Below, piece after piece: positions 38,794-50,969 of a DNA stretch of 64,000 nucleotides. The stretch covers positions 496,001-560,000 of the forward strand of contig JAJNNX010000002.1 in NCBI GenBank assembly GCA_023159155.1, given 5' to 3'. Position 1 is the first letter of the stretch, and each line of letters starts with the position of its first letter. Both the position numbers and the translations under genes were made by a program. Origin of the DNA: Ustulina deusta. Taxonomy: Eukaryota; Ascomycota; Sordariomycetes; Xylariales; Xylariaceae. Below the pieces are notes generated by a model. That model ran no database searches. It was given only the letters and a program-made list of their open reading frames with translations, and had not been told where the DNA came from.

Positions 38794-41700
38794 TTAGCGT
38801 CGTGGTACACCACCTCGGCCAAAGCCCGCCCCGGCGTTATTCCAACCCTGGCTGACACTCTGCTTCACGATCATTGCCGCCGCCGCCGCAGCAGCCATTC
38901 GTTCCTTCTGGCGGTGTCTCTCCTTGAGATAGCCGGCAGCTTCTGGGCGCATACGCAGGATTCGGAGTATCATATCATCAGCTGGATCAGCCTGAGCTTC
39001 TTTCCGCTTCTCTTCCTTGGCGCGGCGCATTGTACCCAGATTTCGGCTCATCATGATGCTCTTGCCTCTACGGATGGTACCCATACTTGCAAAAGCCGGC
39101 CCCGCGGCAGCGCCACCAAAAGCGGGGGGTGCTGATAGGCGGTGCGAGTTCATCTGGCCTTGGAGTTGCTGCTGTTGCCGTTGAGCGGTAGCGGCTGCCA
39201 TGCGCTCCGATGTTCGGATAAGGTTATCAGTGGGATCAAAGTAAAAGAAGTTAAGCGAGTTGAGCTCGTGATACTTAGGCGACTTGAGAACCTCGGCGGG
39301 AACGCCCAAGACCTCCCCAGTCTCGTCTTGTGCGTTGAAGAAGCTATAGAGCATTTTCAACCACTTGAAAACTACATCAAGTTCTCGCTGGCCAAGCGGA
39401 CGTTGGGTGGAGGGCTTATCAGATAAAGGCGGCACAACGAGAGCTTCAATGGCCATAAGGACCTCTTTCCACAGGCGTGTCATTACTGCAACCATTGTCG
39501 CATCGGTTAAAGTTTCCTTCATCGTGGAGAAGTTATCATTAAAATATGCGAAGAGAGATTGGAGGGCGTTCTCGACATCAGCATCAGTGAGCGTAGGGAG
39601 AGTTGAACTTCGTTTAAAGAACGAGTTAACCTGAGAAGCTAGGTTGTGGCCAAAGAGGCTACGCAAAGCTTCGTACGAGAGTGATGCGGTGATCTGTCTC
39701 GATAGCTGCATGTTGTCAGTCAGGTGACGTGCCGAGAGTTCTCCGACGGGCACCTTACCTTGTCTGTGATTTTGCGAACCATATCGCGCTCGGTCCTCTT
39801 CAGATGTCGAAAAGCCTTGCCAAAATAAAACTGGATGTCGTCGCGTTCTCCTTCCATGCTCACCCGAAGGAGAATCCTACCTTGCGTGTCAAGATCAAGC
39901 CAAAATTCTCTCGGTAAATAGTCACTGAAATGTATTGGGTCCAACTTGAGAGAAGTTCTGCCTACAAAGTCGTGATCGCCGAAGGTATCGTAATCCCAGA
40001 TGGTTGCAATAATGTTGAGCGCACCAGATACTGTTACATCCACGGATTCGTCCCACCGAGGGCTTAGAGTTCTCATGATGATTCGCGTCTTGTGCAGTCG
40101 CTTCTGGTATTCGTCCACGAGAACCACATAAGGATCACTAGTCCCGTTTGGATCACATGCTTTGATCTCCTCGGCTTCGACGATCTTAATGGTGAAAACG
40201 TATTTCGCTGGCCGTCGGACTTGTCTTCTTGGTCCGTCCACCTTCTCCAATATCGCAGCGCAGGCATCGACATTCATGGTCCTCTCAAGCTTGTCCAACT
40301 CCTGCATGGCCCATTCGATGTTGTTCAATTTGACCAATGACTATAATGGATTAGAATCTTCCTCGTCGGCGAAATATAAGGACTATACCTCTGGATAAAA
40401 TTGAAAAGGCTCCATCTTCTCTTTATTATTCCATGCGTCTTTGGCATACTGCATGAATCTGCTCTGGGTTGTCTGAGCTGATGCAGCTGCTTCTTGCTCA
40501 TTGGGTCTTGGTGTATCCATTTCCTTGACAAAACGTTGATCCACGACCTCGCAGTAACGAGCAATGCTGTTCGCAAAAATCTTTGACAAAGCTGTCATGA
40601 AGCGAGCATGATGAACGTCATTATCCCACTCAAGCTGGAATACTTGGTCCGCTGTTTGATGGAACATTTGAAACATGTCGATCACTGAATGACTGTGACG
40701 GTCAGCATCTCTGGAAGCTTGCTCAGGCCCCTGGCTGCGAACTTGGAACTGATCATGCTTCATTGCCTGCTCTACGAAATCCTCAGCCCGCTCCTCTGCA
40801 TTGTGAATCCACCGCCAGACGAATTCTACGAGAAGCTCTTCAACGTCAAACGTGAAAGGCTGGCTAGGAAGTGATGATCGGTGAATGCGCCGTATTTCGA
40901 CAAGGTCCTTGTATAGATCGAAGCCATCTTGGAGAGGAAGTTCATCTCCCCTGTCTCGAGCGACCTGCACGATTCTCTTGACCAGCTCGTGAGCATCATT
41001 TTCAAAGCTTGGAAAAATAGTCTCGGCAAGGACGGTCAATGGATTGACCCCCATGATTACTGGGTTGCTTCTGTAGCGCTTTTGTATCTTTTCGCAAAGT
41101 TTAACGACCGAGTTCCCGAGATTCTTCACATGTGTGAAGTTCCAATCTTGCTGGTCTGGAGGTATCTCAGCATCGAGGAACCCACGGTAAGCATTTGCGG
41201 CTTGCTCTGCCATGCCGTCCTGAAGCATTTTAGTATATTCCATCGCCTCCTCTTCTTTCCGGGAAAACCCTGGATCATTGAAGATGTGATTCTGTAATAC
41301 GTGAACCGAAGGGCCTGCTGAAGGGGGTTTAGGCTGATAACAATGCATGAGGATATCATAGAGCTCTCGTAAAAGCGCATCATGCAGAGTATACAACGTC
41401 TGTTTATATGTCGTAAAGTCGGTAAGAGTCCACCTACCCCGATCTATGGTTGCGAGGCTTTCACTATATAGATATATGTGTGGGGGTTTTTTGAGTTCCT
41501 TTTCTGGTGGAGGACTCTTGACTAGATCAAATGCAGAATCTAGATCAATGGATGTGAAGAGCGTGTCGGTGAATCTGCGGGCGGCTACTTCCATGTACAC
41601 GACGAGTCGGGTGAACTGAGGTATTCGCCAGCGAACACAGAGTTCTGTCAGAAGTTCCATCGACTGCTTTGAGAATGGGCCATTCTGTTCGTCCCCATTG

Positions 41701-43028
41701 CCATGCATGGCATCGAACTCTAAGGCATAATTTGCGATGACTTTGAGAAACTCTCGAGGGTCGGAAGGGATGAAGGTATAATGCACTTCGTCGACAGCCC
41801 TGATACCAGTATCTTCAAGCGTCATGGAACTCAGGCTGAGCCTATGATCCATGCCATATACGGAGTTCCTGGTTGGGTTGGATAATGTCCGACCCAAATC
41901 TGCGTATGACTGCTCCTCCCCGTATCCGGCACCGGGACCTGCTAGTGAGGGCTTCTCAGAAGCCGCGCTAGCGCCCGAAGATGTTTTGGCGAGCTCTGGC
42001 TTAGCAATAAGAATTTCCATCATCATGCTCGACAAAAAGGGGCCTTCGGACTTTTTCCAGTCCAGATATGCTTCCTCAACATCGAAATCCTCACTTTGTA
42101 AGACGCCAGCCATGTTGGCATTCAAGCGATGCTGGTATGCCTTTAAATCCTTAAGAGCAGCTGCTTCCGTCCAATTCGGCCGCTGGGTGTCTATGTGACT
42201 CTGAACATCAGAGTGCGCAAGTCCGAAAATTTTAGCAACAGCCTGGACCATGGGCATATCCTTGACGTCGTAGGATAGGGGAACGATGACTTCGATATGC
42301 TTCCCCGCATCTTGGCTCGTTTCAATGAAGAGATTCTGGTCGTTGGTAAGAAGCTTCTTTTCAAGAGTTTCTAATCTACTCATGAGCTCGGGCTTATCCT
42401 TGTCATTCCCCTGGGCGCGCAGAATGTGGGTTACGAGCCTCACAAAGAGAGCTACATGCCTATCGACGAGAAGCTTCCATGAATCGTCGCCTGGGGTATG
42501 CCCGAGACTGCAAGCCTTGGTGGCGGCAGAATAGAAAATCAAGACCAAGGGCTCGACCTTGCGCTCCTTATCGATGCTCTTCTTGAAACTGGCCTCGGTA
42601 AAGGCAGTGTAGGCCTGGGCAAAAGTCTTCTTAACAGCAGCATCATTGTATCCCAGGAGAGTCTCGGAGCCCCTGATGACGCCTTCCATCCGCTTCAGCA
42701 GGGGGGTATGGAAGGAATGAGGAAGCTTGACACTGGTCGAGTTCCCCGGCACGAATTCCTTTACCAAATCGCCGATATTGGAGGTATGGGTTCGGGGCGG
42801 GGGCTTCGGCGCAGGAACCCATTGCTTTCGTTTCGTCTTGGGTTGGAGGAGGTAGTGGAGGTAGGCGACACGGAGAGCGTAGGAATAGGCATCGTCGTGG
42901 CTCACGGGGACGGCCCGCGCAGACGACGACGCGGCGCGACTCCTCCGACCGCTGCTGCTCCGGACACTCTGGATGCTGTCGATGCGTCGGTTGATGTAGG
43001 ACTTCCTCGATGCCGCCGACGACGACAT
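38794..43028 (-). CDS. Munc13/Ync13-like C2 domain protein, 1377 aa
   Basis: Three minus-strand exons: 43028-40389, 40340-39759 and 39705-38794; introns of 48 and 53 nt, phase 0. The N-terminus is basic and Ser-rich, then a long helical region continues to about residue 880 and corresponds to the Munc13 homology (MUN/MHD1) part. A C2 domain follows at about 925-1030, with CDPNGTSDPYVVL, the SPRWDE turn and WDYDTFGDHDFVG, so the Asp residues of the calcium-binding loops appear present. After it comes the second Munc13 homology region (SYEALRSLFGHNLASQVNSF) and a Gln/Ala/Arg-rich tail ending GRGGVPRR. Family members such as fission yeast Ync13 act at the plasma membrane in coordinating exocytosis and endocytosis during septation. 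Ca2+ and lipid binding are inferred. Divergent to the ArfGAP gene. Confidence 0.88.
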
Positions 43029-43351
43029 AGTGTGGCGTGCGGACAGGATGGTCGGTCAGGTACCAATGCTAGGTGCGGCGTGTGTCGTATGCACGACAAG
43101 CATAGCAGCCGGTTTAGACGAATTCGGCTTGACGTAGGTGGGCAGGGGGAGGGACCCGAAGCCCTAGGAAGTAACCAATGAAGACGGGAAATGGAAAAGA
43201 GAAGAGGCTGATATGGGGCTGATATGGAGAGGACGATGCGTCTAGATGTCGTGTCCTGTTCACTTTACCCGTTGGCACTAGGTAAGTATTTATTTGGGTG
43301 GCCTGATGGCAACCATGGAATAATGCAACAATAACTTCAGACAGTCGGTAA

Positions 43352-43391
43352 CGGCAGCAAGGGCAGCAAGGGCAGAAAGGGCAGAAAGGGC
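43352..43391. repeat. Tandem 9-bp repeat, four copies
   Basis: Units read as two copies of GGCAGCAAG and then two of GGCAGAAAG, so the array is slightly diverged. It lies about 330 bases upstream of the Munc13-like start. Confidence 0.8.
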
Positions 43392-43594
43392 GATGGTAGT
43401 TTGGTAGGTAGTGCTCCGTCTCGAAACAGATATCGGGATTGGGCGCTTAGAGGTTCTGGCGTCCACGTATCACTGCCAGTGATGCTGCACCGGCTTTTGA
43501 ACGTCATCGCCCGTACCGTACTTGGTTCAAGGGGCAGAGGAGGGGTTTCCTTTTTGTGGGGCGCCTAGGATGAACGGGAGGTACCTCTGCCTTC

Positions 43595-43672
43595 GCACCC
43601 TAGGTATGTAGGTACCTACCTAGGTAGGTATTAAGCCGCACAGATAAGTACCGAGATACCTACCTGAGGTAT
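43595..43672. repeat. TACCTAGGTAGG palindromic repeat cluster
   Basis: Overlapping ACCTAGGT and GTAGGTACCTAC units, each close to its own reverse complement. Member of the dispersed intergenic family described at 33826. Confidence 0.7.
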
Positions 43673-44282
43673 GTGAGGGGAGGTCAAACCACTCACTCCC
43701 CATTTTTTATCACAGCATCACATGACGCTGATGAACATCCTATCCTATGTATGCGTATATCTTAACCTACCTACCTATACATAGATAGATAGATAGTCCT
43801 AACTCATGATATTAAAAGCAGAATGAGAAGGGAGTTAACTGGGTGGGCAATGCGCAGGAATAATGTGGAGTTGGTCTAAGTATAGATAGATCTGTCCATG
43901 TGATTTCATAAGCATACAAACAATCATACGTATTTCGTAGTAGATTGCGCCACGAAATATTACTGGTCATTCTCCTGCCTAGAGATGAGCAGGAATTCCT
44001 CGTGACAAGCGAGAGGCAAAATATTTTTTTTTGTATGTTGATTGTAGAAACACGAAGACTTGAGCTTGCACTCCGTATCCGTGATGGAGTATATGGAATT
44101 GTGTGATTACTATACCTATACATATACATGTATAGTATACCTTATTCATCATGTTTCTCAGTACACGCGCAGGTAGGTACCACACTACACACCTCTGTAG
44201 ATACTGCATGTTTAACACGGTTCAGGTTTGAGTCTTAGCGGCAAGGCTTTGTCTGCTGCTGCCGCTGCCTCAGCCTACTAAC

Positions 44283-44330
44283 CTATGTAGGTACCTACCT
44301 ACTTAGGTAGGTAGGTGAGGCAGGTTACCT
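44283..44330. repeat. TACCTAGG/GTAGGTAGG repeat cluster
   Basis: Consists of GTAGGTACCTACCTACTTAG followed by GTAGGTAGG units. Same dispersed family, about 600 bases upstream of the ArfGAP start. Confidence 0.7.
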
Positions 44331-44903
44331 GAGAAACCATCTGCCTTGTGTATATATGTATGTAGACAGAATATACAAGATACAACCTTAAGTACCTACC
44401 TGCCTAAGGTACGTACATGTATAAAGACGATCAGGCAGGGGCTAGGTAATAATTAAGGTTAAGTGCCGTGGTCTTGCAATCTTGCCATAATTCACACAAA
44501 AGCCTCTTTCCTTCTTGTATTAGTTCAGTACCTGGTCGCCTTAGTGTTGTTGCCTACACTAAAGTGCCACATTTCATCCTAGCTTTCAAGTCTCGAGGTT
44601 TCGAGTCGGCTATAGTTCGTCTAGCAAAGGCTTGGCTTCATATTTAGCTTGGGTGCCTGCAGCCAATAATCGTGTCAACACATCCCCCGTCCCCTCAAGC
44701 GATCGATCCCGCATGCATAATACCTACCTACATCGCTCAACTCCCCCAACGCCGCCGTCATATCTTCGTCGGATTTCGTATACATACGCATCCCTTCATA
44801 CCTTATCATCTCTACGTCCGCCGCCGAACCACGCCGAGGCCGCTTGATCGTCTATCCTCTCCAGTCGCGGCCTCTGGTCTGTGACCGCCCTGTCGCCGCC
44901 GCC

Positions 44904-47900
44904 ATGGGCATTGTGAGCAGCCGTCTCGAGGATGGCGCCCCCATCTATTTGAGGGACCAAAATCGCTGTAGGTCGATCTGTCTCTTGCCGCTCGCTCGCC
45001 CGCCTGAATGCCCGCCTGCGCGTGTTCGCGCATCTTCGTGCTTCCTGCTCCTTGTTTCATGGTTCTCCTAACTGCTGCTAGTATCTATATCCTCCCTCGT
45101 AATCACATGTCCTCGGAAGCGCACTTCGACCATTATCACCCCCAACGCCTTTCCCGCGACCCGCGCCGCCGTAACGCGCCCATCGAGCGATACGGGCCTT
45201 GTCGAGTTTGTGCAGGTTCGTCGCCGGCCTAGGAAGTCCTTGGTGAAGGAGAGGCGGTAATCTGATCATGCGTAATTCTAGGATCCCGAGCCTTCGTCGG
45301 CGCCGAGTTTCCTCCTCAAGCTGAACAACGATGACGAACTGATCTTCAACTTCACATTCATAGTTCGCCAAGGCGAAGGCGGCTCCAACAGCGACACACA
45401 GATTAATGGCCTGACATATGTCTATGCCTCAACGAGTAGAGACCTCGAGAATCTAGTCACGCGAGAATTTCATGCGGACCCCAATCTTCACAAGAATGCC
45501 AATGTCGAGCTCGTTGGTGATTACGCCACGGGCGGTAGCTCCTCCATATCTTTCGAGTGGTCGTGGAAATGGAAACCTCCTAGACCAGTAGAAGACAGGG
45601 GCGGTGGTTGGAAGAACGTCTGCAGCGTACGGTTTCCCCCCTCGTGGTTCAGCATCTCGCGCATGTACATATTTTGACTCCCTGGCAGTTTCTAGAGTAC
45701 GACGCGAGAGCTCACCAACTACACCCACTTGCTACCTTCTCTTTCTGGGTTGCCCGTAAGTCACTTGTTACTGTCTACATTATTATTTCCCGACATCACG
45801 CTGACTTTATTACTAGATACCTCGTTCTTTGGAAGCCAGCCTACTTCCCCATCGCCATTCCAACTCGCAGTCCCTCCAAAGATTCGAGTGCCATCAGCGC
45901 AATCGGCCGATTCCCGTATTAGCGAACAGGATGAGCCAAGCTCCCCGCCCAATCTCCCGTATGACCCTCAGAGTCCTCTCCCCGCTGCCTCCCAAGCCCG
46001 AAGAGAGTCGGTTAAGCTCGATATTGCATGTCCTCGACCGGTCGAAGACATGACCGTGGGAGACGATGGTCCAGTGTTCAGAGCGACCATCAAGGCATTA
46101 GAACAGAAAACCGGCAATATGAGAACCTACATGAAGAAAGTGCTACGGAAGGCTGAACAGGCGCATGCGGCCCAGACCGAAGCCAACGATGCCTACGTAG
46201 CTTTCATGGACGCGCTCCGAGAGGCATCTGCCAGCAACGCCAACGCAGTGCAACCAGCCATCGAGCACTACTTTGACAAGATAGCGCAGGAGATTCTCGC
46301 TTACGAAAAACATAACACAATTAACTTGCAAAAGATTATAATCGAGCCAATTAGCAAATTGTATACATACGATATCAAACAGGCGGAATCCAAGAAGCGC
46401 GATTTTGAAGAGGAGAGCAAGGATTACTACGCCTATGTCTCTCGGTATCTCGGTCAACGACAAGACTCGGTGAAAACTAAGAAGCTTGCTGAGAGTGATA
46501 CCAAGTACCAGACAAAACGAAAAAACTTCGAGCTCAAACGGTTCGACTATTCTTCGTTCGTCCAGGATCTGCACGGTGGTCGGAAGGAACAAGAAGTTCT
46601 GTCTCACCTCACCAAATACGCCGACACACAGGCGAAGAGTTTCATGTCGACAGCGAAGAAAATTGACGGCATGTTGCCGCATTTGAAGGCTCTTACTTCT
46701 GAGGTTCAGGATGCGGATAAAGAGTACCAATACCAAAGACGCGAAAGGGAAGAGAAGAGACGCGTTTTAGAGAAGAGCAATCTCCAGTATAATGAACCAG
46801 AGAATGCGATCTCGGGTTCAAACTCGTTGGCGTCTACTAACACCAATGGTGTTCAGCATACCTCGGATTCTGAGCTTGGCCGTGCGGATAGTACCGGTTC
46901 TCAACTCAAACCTACATCGACAGGCAATTCGACGTCAATTACGGCAACAGCAGTGGCAGCTGAGCTTTCAAGATCGCCTGGTAGTCTCGCTCATCATCCC
47001 TTGAACAGCCCCGTACAAAGCTCTAAGTTCAAGGGCATACGAGATTTGGAGGAAAGGGATCTCTCCCAGCTGACTATTGTTGAAAAGAACTCGACACAAC
47101 GTAAAGAAGGTTTACTATGGGCTTCGAATCGCACTCACGTCGACCTGTCATTGAACAAGCAAGGTTGGCACAAGTAAGTATTGCTCGTGATCCAGTCAAC
47201 TCAGTGACTAACCATCGCAGATTTTGGGTAGTTCTTGACCAAGGTAAGCTGTCTGAGTACAGTAATTGGAAGCAGAAGCTCGATTTACACATGGAGCCCA
47301 TCGACTTGCGTATGGCGTCCGTGCGAGAAGCCCGTAATGCCGAACGCCGGTTTTGCTTTGAGGTAATTACCCCTAAATACAAGAGGGTATACCAAGCTAC
47401 TTCCGGAGAAGATATGAATAGCTGGATTTTCTCTATCAATAACGCCCTCCAAAGCGCCATGGAGGGACATGTGCTGGAAGAAAAGCCGACATCTTCGAGT
47501 GATACGAATAGCCTCAAGCGGGATATCGGATCCATCTTGACCGGCAAGAGTTCTTCTTTAAATCACGGCTCGTACGGGCACCATATATCTGGGAGCTCCG
47601 CGCCTCCGTCTCGCCGCATCACGGTTGGGGCTCGACCTCTTGCGACAAGACCGGCAGGCAGTAACTATGATGACAGCCCTGACAAGTTGCTTCAAAACAT
47701 CCGCGAGAGCGACCAAGGCAATTGTTGGTGCGCTGATTGTGGCAGTGGCTCCAAGGTTGAATGGGTTTCTATTAACCTCGGCATCATCCTGTGCATTGAG
47801 TGCAGCGGCATTCATCGCTCACTTGGGACACACATCAGCAAAGTCCGTTCACTGACACTTGACATTACATCTTTCACTCTTGATATTATCGAGCTGTTAC

Positions 47901-48538
47901 TGCTTGTCGGGAATCGGGTTTCGAACATGGTTTGGGAAGCCAAGCTCGACCCAAGCCTGAAGCCCGGTCCCCAGGCTACGCGTGAGCAACGTCTCAGGTT
48001 CATCACATCCAAATACGTCGAGCGGGCGTATGTTGAGCCCATCTCGGCAACCTTGTCGCGGTATGCCACAGCCGACGAGACACTCCTTGCCGCTATCAAG
48101 CGCAACGAAGTTCAACAAGTCATCCACGCACTGGCCCTAAGGGCTAATCCAAATGTTCTAGATAAGGTCCGAAACACCCATCCAGTTTTCTTGGCCCTAG
48201 CAGCAGCAGACCCAGCTTCTCCGTCGCCTGCCGTGGCCCCTACTGTGCGGGCCGAATCTGAGTCACGCACCACTCCTTTCGCTGTGGCCGAGATGCTGAT
48301 CCAGAATGGTGCCGAAATCCCTTCCCAAATGCCTGGATTCCCCCTCAGTCGCAATGCACAGTTGTACGTCAATGAAAAGCGTGGTCGCACCGCTGCTATA
48401 GAAGCTTCGGGTCTGTCGATATCAAACAGTCTCGGTCCCAGCCCTAGCGAGCGTCTTCAGCGCGATAAGGACGCGCGAATGCAAAAGCGTATCAGTGCAG
48501 GTGGGCGCTTAGCCAAATCACCGATTCCCGAACGATAG
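44904..48538 (+). CDS. ArfGAP with BAR and PH domains (Csx2/ACAP type), 1094 aa
   Basis: Six exons: 44904-44967, 45082-45215, 45282-45626, 45689-45755, 45817-47173 and 47221-48538; introns of 114, 66, 62, 61 and 47 nt; total 1094 codons plus stop. The second intron has a GTTCGT donor. The N-terminal 240 residues (GAPIYLRDQN, FLLKLNNDDELIFNFTF, SSSISFEWSWKWKPP) form a conserved region. A BAR-like coiled region spans about 290-545 (VFRATIKALEQKTGNMRTYM, QKIIIEPISKLY). A PH domain lies at about 635-745 (GWHKFWVVLDQGKL to MNSWIFSINNAL). The ArfGAP zinc finger starts at about residue 824: CWCADC, then CIEC, and the catalytic-type Arg in IHRSLG. It should stimulate GTP hydrolysis on an Arf GTPase at curved membranes in vesicle traffic. 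Ends RLAKSPIPER, with a peculiar repeat of the stop region (see 48528). Confidence 0.94.
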
Positions 48539-48667
48539 AAACGGCGGAAGTCGAATAGTTCCTCCCTTTCGTCTTCGCCGTCTAGGATAATGCGATATTC
48601 CCCGCGGAAATCGCAAAACCATAGCTCTAATTCCTCTTCATCCACCTCCGAACGATAGAAACGGCGG
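48528..48667 (+). repeat. Direct repeat spanning the ArfGAP stop codon, 120-nt period
   Basis: The 20-mer CCGAACGATAGAAACGGCGG occurs at 48528-48547, containing the stop TAG of the ArfGAP gene, and again at 48648-48667. The spacing of exactly 120 nt keeps both TAGs in the same frame. The 39 codons between them are open and Ser/Arg/Lys-rich. Copy 2 lacks an AAG that follows copy 1. It looks like a local duplication of the gene's 3' end. Confidence 0.8.
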
Positions 48668-49669
48668 TCGAATCGCATCCTTTTTCAGATACCCCCCTTC
48701 TTGAATATTTCGAAGCCACCGTGCATCCCGATGTTGTGCCCCTTTGGGCAGCACATCGCATTTTCTGTGCCGAACTCTACGACGAAGTCCGGGGCAATCA
48801 TCGCTTCGTGAATTCATTGACGACAACATATATAACATGACGGGCGGAATTGTTCTTGTGTTTTGGGACTAGGTCATGGTTGAAGGCGCCTCTGGATTCC
48901 CATCTGTCATATGGCATCGAGCATCTTCGGTGTTGGTTGTGTAAGCGTGTGGCGTAGTGGTAATACGCTCGCACGCATAATTGGGTCTATTTCTGGAACC
49001 ACAAGGAGGCTTTTTCGCGGTTTTTATAACGCTAATAAATTCTACGTATATTTTCTTGGGGAGTAAGCTTTCAGTGAAAAGAACAAGGGGCGGCTAAGGG
49101 GCTCTCGGCGATCAGATGAGAGTCTGGGCAAAGGTACTCCATGTGATGGTGGATGTATACAGTGTATGAATAGGCTCGTATAATCGATGTATAACGGAAT
49201 CCAACCAGGGGATTCGAAAGTAGACCAATCGGCCTACTATGATCTGAAGTTGCAACCATGACCAAGGGAAGATCTCCCCCCCCGTGGCCTATTGCCCAGT
49301 AGATTCGATGTATATAGGATTTGATATAACACGCCTCTGGCCCATTCTATCATGTCCATTCTATCCCATTAAAGACCACCATAGACAGACGATTGTAGGG
49401 TCTGCAACTAGTTGATGGTGAAACAGCAATACTGTATAACGCCCACAGAGCGGTCACCTTCTGTCATCCAAGTCAAGGGCCAAGACGGCGTGAAGGAGTA
49501 ATTAGTGTCGCAGTGGATGTTCTTCGTATTGCAGATAGGTGGTTATGCACGTCTTTTCCCTTATGTTCATCACCGGTTAGGCATCACTTTCTCTGGCGAG
49601 GAATCGAATACATTGCCAGCAACGTCTATATGTCTCTCTAATGATTGTATCTCTCGTCTACTATGCACG

Positions 49670-49713
<44 letters not shown>

Positions 49714-49937
49714 CGTAGACGACGACATGCCTAAACCTTCAGATGTATGCAAGCTAAAAAGCCAACCTCGTCGCTCTCTATATGACGACGCATCATCCTT
49801 CTTAGCATCGACACTGCAAATCGCTACAATCTCGTCCCAGAGACCTTCCGTGCCTCGCGTCGAGCGCCCTGTATCCTAACCGCTCAACACAAGCCTCTAT
49901 ATCTCGTCTCGTCTCTTGTTCCCCCCAAGAGCCCCGT
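48539..49937. other. Convergent intergenic region with CT microsatellite
   Basis: 3' DNA of the ArfGAP and DUF7053-like genes. A tRNA-like box A at about 48950 was considered and rejected. No supported gene. Confidence 0.5.
49673..49711. repeat. CT dinucleotide microsatellite, 39 nt
   Basis: An uninterrupted CT run, about 230 bases beyond the stop of the DUF7053-like gene. Short frames across it read as Leu-Ser or Arg-Glu repeats and are artefacts. Confidence 0.95.
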
Positions 49938-50969
49938 CTACTCCGCAGGCACGGCAGCAGGGTCCGCGGTCCCCTCGGCATCCTTAACGAGCTTCTCGAT
50001 GAGCTGGTTATGGATGCCCTGCCAGTTGTTCTCGACCTGGCCCTTGACGATGCCCATGACGAGTCTCGAGCAATTGATGAAGACGTCCTCGACGAGTTCC
50101 AGCGCCGTCTTCCCCCCATCCGTCGTCTCGCGCACGCTCCAGCGCGTCTCCATGACCACGCCCATGGGGCTGCGGATGCGCACCCACGTCCCCTCGTCGT
50201 GGTCGACGAACTCCTCGCGGCTGACGACGTTGCTGCTCCACACGGGATTCGGCAACAGGTCGACGACCTCGTAGATCTTGACCACGGGGCCCGGGCCCCG
50301 GTGCGTCTTCGTCGACGTCAGCGGCTGCAGGGCCTCCGGCAGCTTGAAGTGCTTGCGCGCCGCATCCACCGACGCCGGCTCCTTCTCCGTCTCGGGGGGC
50401 TGCGGGAGCGTCTTGTGCGATGAGTGGTGCGGGTCGCAGAGCAGGAAGAACTCGTCTTTGGAAAAAAAAAAAAAAAAAACATCAGAGGTTTTTTTCCGTC
50501 TTATGATATATATGACCGCGACAGGATCAGATGAAAAAAAAACTCACGGTCATGCAGCAGCGCCACGGCGTCTTCCTTGCGCACGCTCGACGGGATCGGA
50601 CTTGCGTTCACCAAACTGCTCGTGGTGGATAAGACTAGGCAAACAAATCCACACGAGGTTAGCTGTCCGTGCTTGTGCTAATTATCTCCCCGCTTCCCCC
50701 TCATATCCCATGATATTCGTCGGTTTGGGTGAGAGTATAGATGGCTCTTTGGCATCGTTCACCGGGTTTTGACTTTTTACGACTCTGTTTCTAAAGCGAC
50801 CTTATTGGACCCTCGTCCAGACCAGGAAAGGAGGTTCGCGCGAAAATGACACGTCCCCGTTTCAACCCACTCCGTCCGCATCTTGATTTGTGGTAGCGTG
50901 CCTCTTCCTTAACGGAGCTGAGGGGGAGGGGAGGGGGCTATGGGTTCCAAAGGCCAACTTACACGACAT
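49938..50969 (-). CDS. DUF7053-like fungal protein, 203 aa
   Basis: Three minus-strand exons: 50969-50963 (ATGTCGT only), 50634-50548 and 50455-49938; introns of 328 and 92 nt. The sum is 203 codons plus stop. After joining, the protein starts MSFLSTTSSLVNASPIPSSV, then has LLHDHEFFLLCDPHHSSH, VVKIYEVVDLLPNP, WSSNVVSREEFVDHDEG and the conserved RIRSPMGVVMETRWSVRE, followed by NCSRLVMGIVKGQVENNWQG. This is the pattern of a fungal family of START-like fold proteins (DUF7053) of unknown function; a lipid or hydrophobic ligand is plausible but only inferred. The 7-nt first exon is inferred from an ATG followed directly by a GTAAGT donor and from the phase match. The second intron contains an A/T homopolymer of 18 (50462-50479). 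Confidence 0.8.

Larger units (their letters stand above)
43029..44903. promoter_or_regulatory. Shared divergent upstream region of the Munc13-like and ArfGAP genes
   Basis: 1.9 kb between two head-to-head genes. It contains a GGGCAGCAA/GGGCAGAAA tandem run at 43352-43391 and dense TACCTAGGTAGG elements at 43595-43635, 44163-44180 and 44288-44330. No supported gene; the short frame at 43812-44218 (minus) has no domain. CT-rich sequence precedes the ArfGAP ATG, as in many fungal promoters. Confidence 0.5.

Noticed and set aside
48945..49015. tRNA-like segment with a box A (GGCGTAGTGGTAATACGC)
   Set aside because: A D-arm can be drawn but neither an anticodon stem nor an acceptor stem pairs, and there is no box B.
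49570..49879. Frames reading Leu-Ser or Arg-Glu repeats
   Set aside because: Produced by the CT microsatellite.
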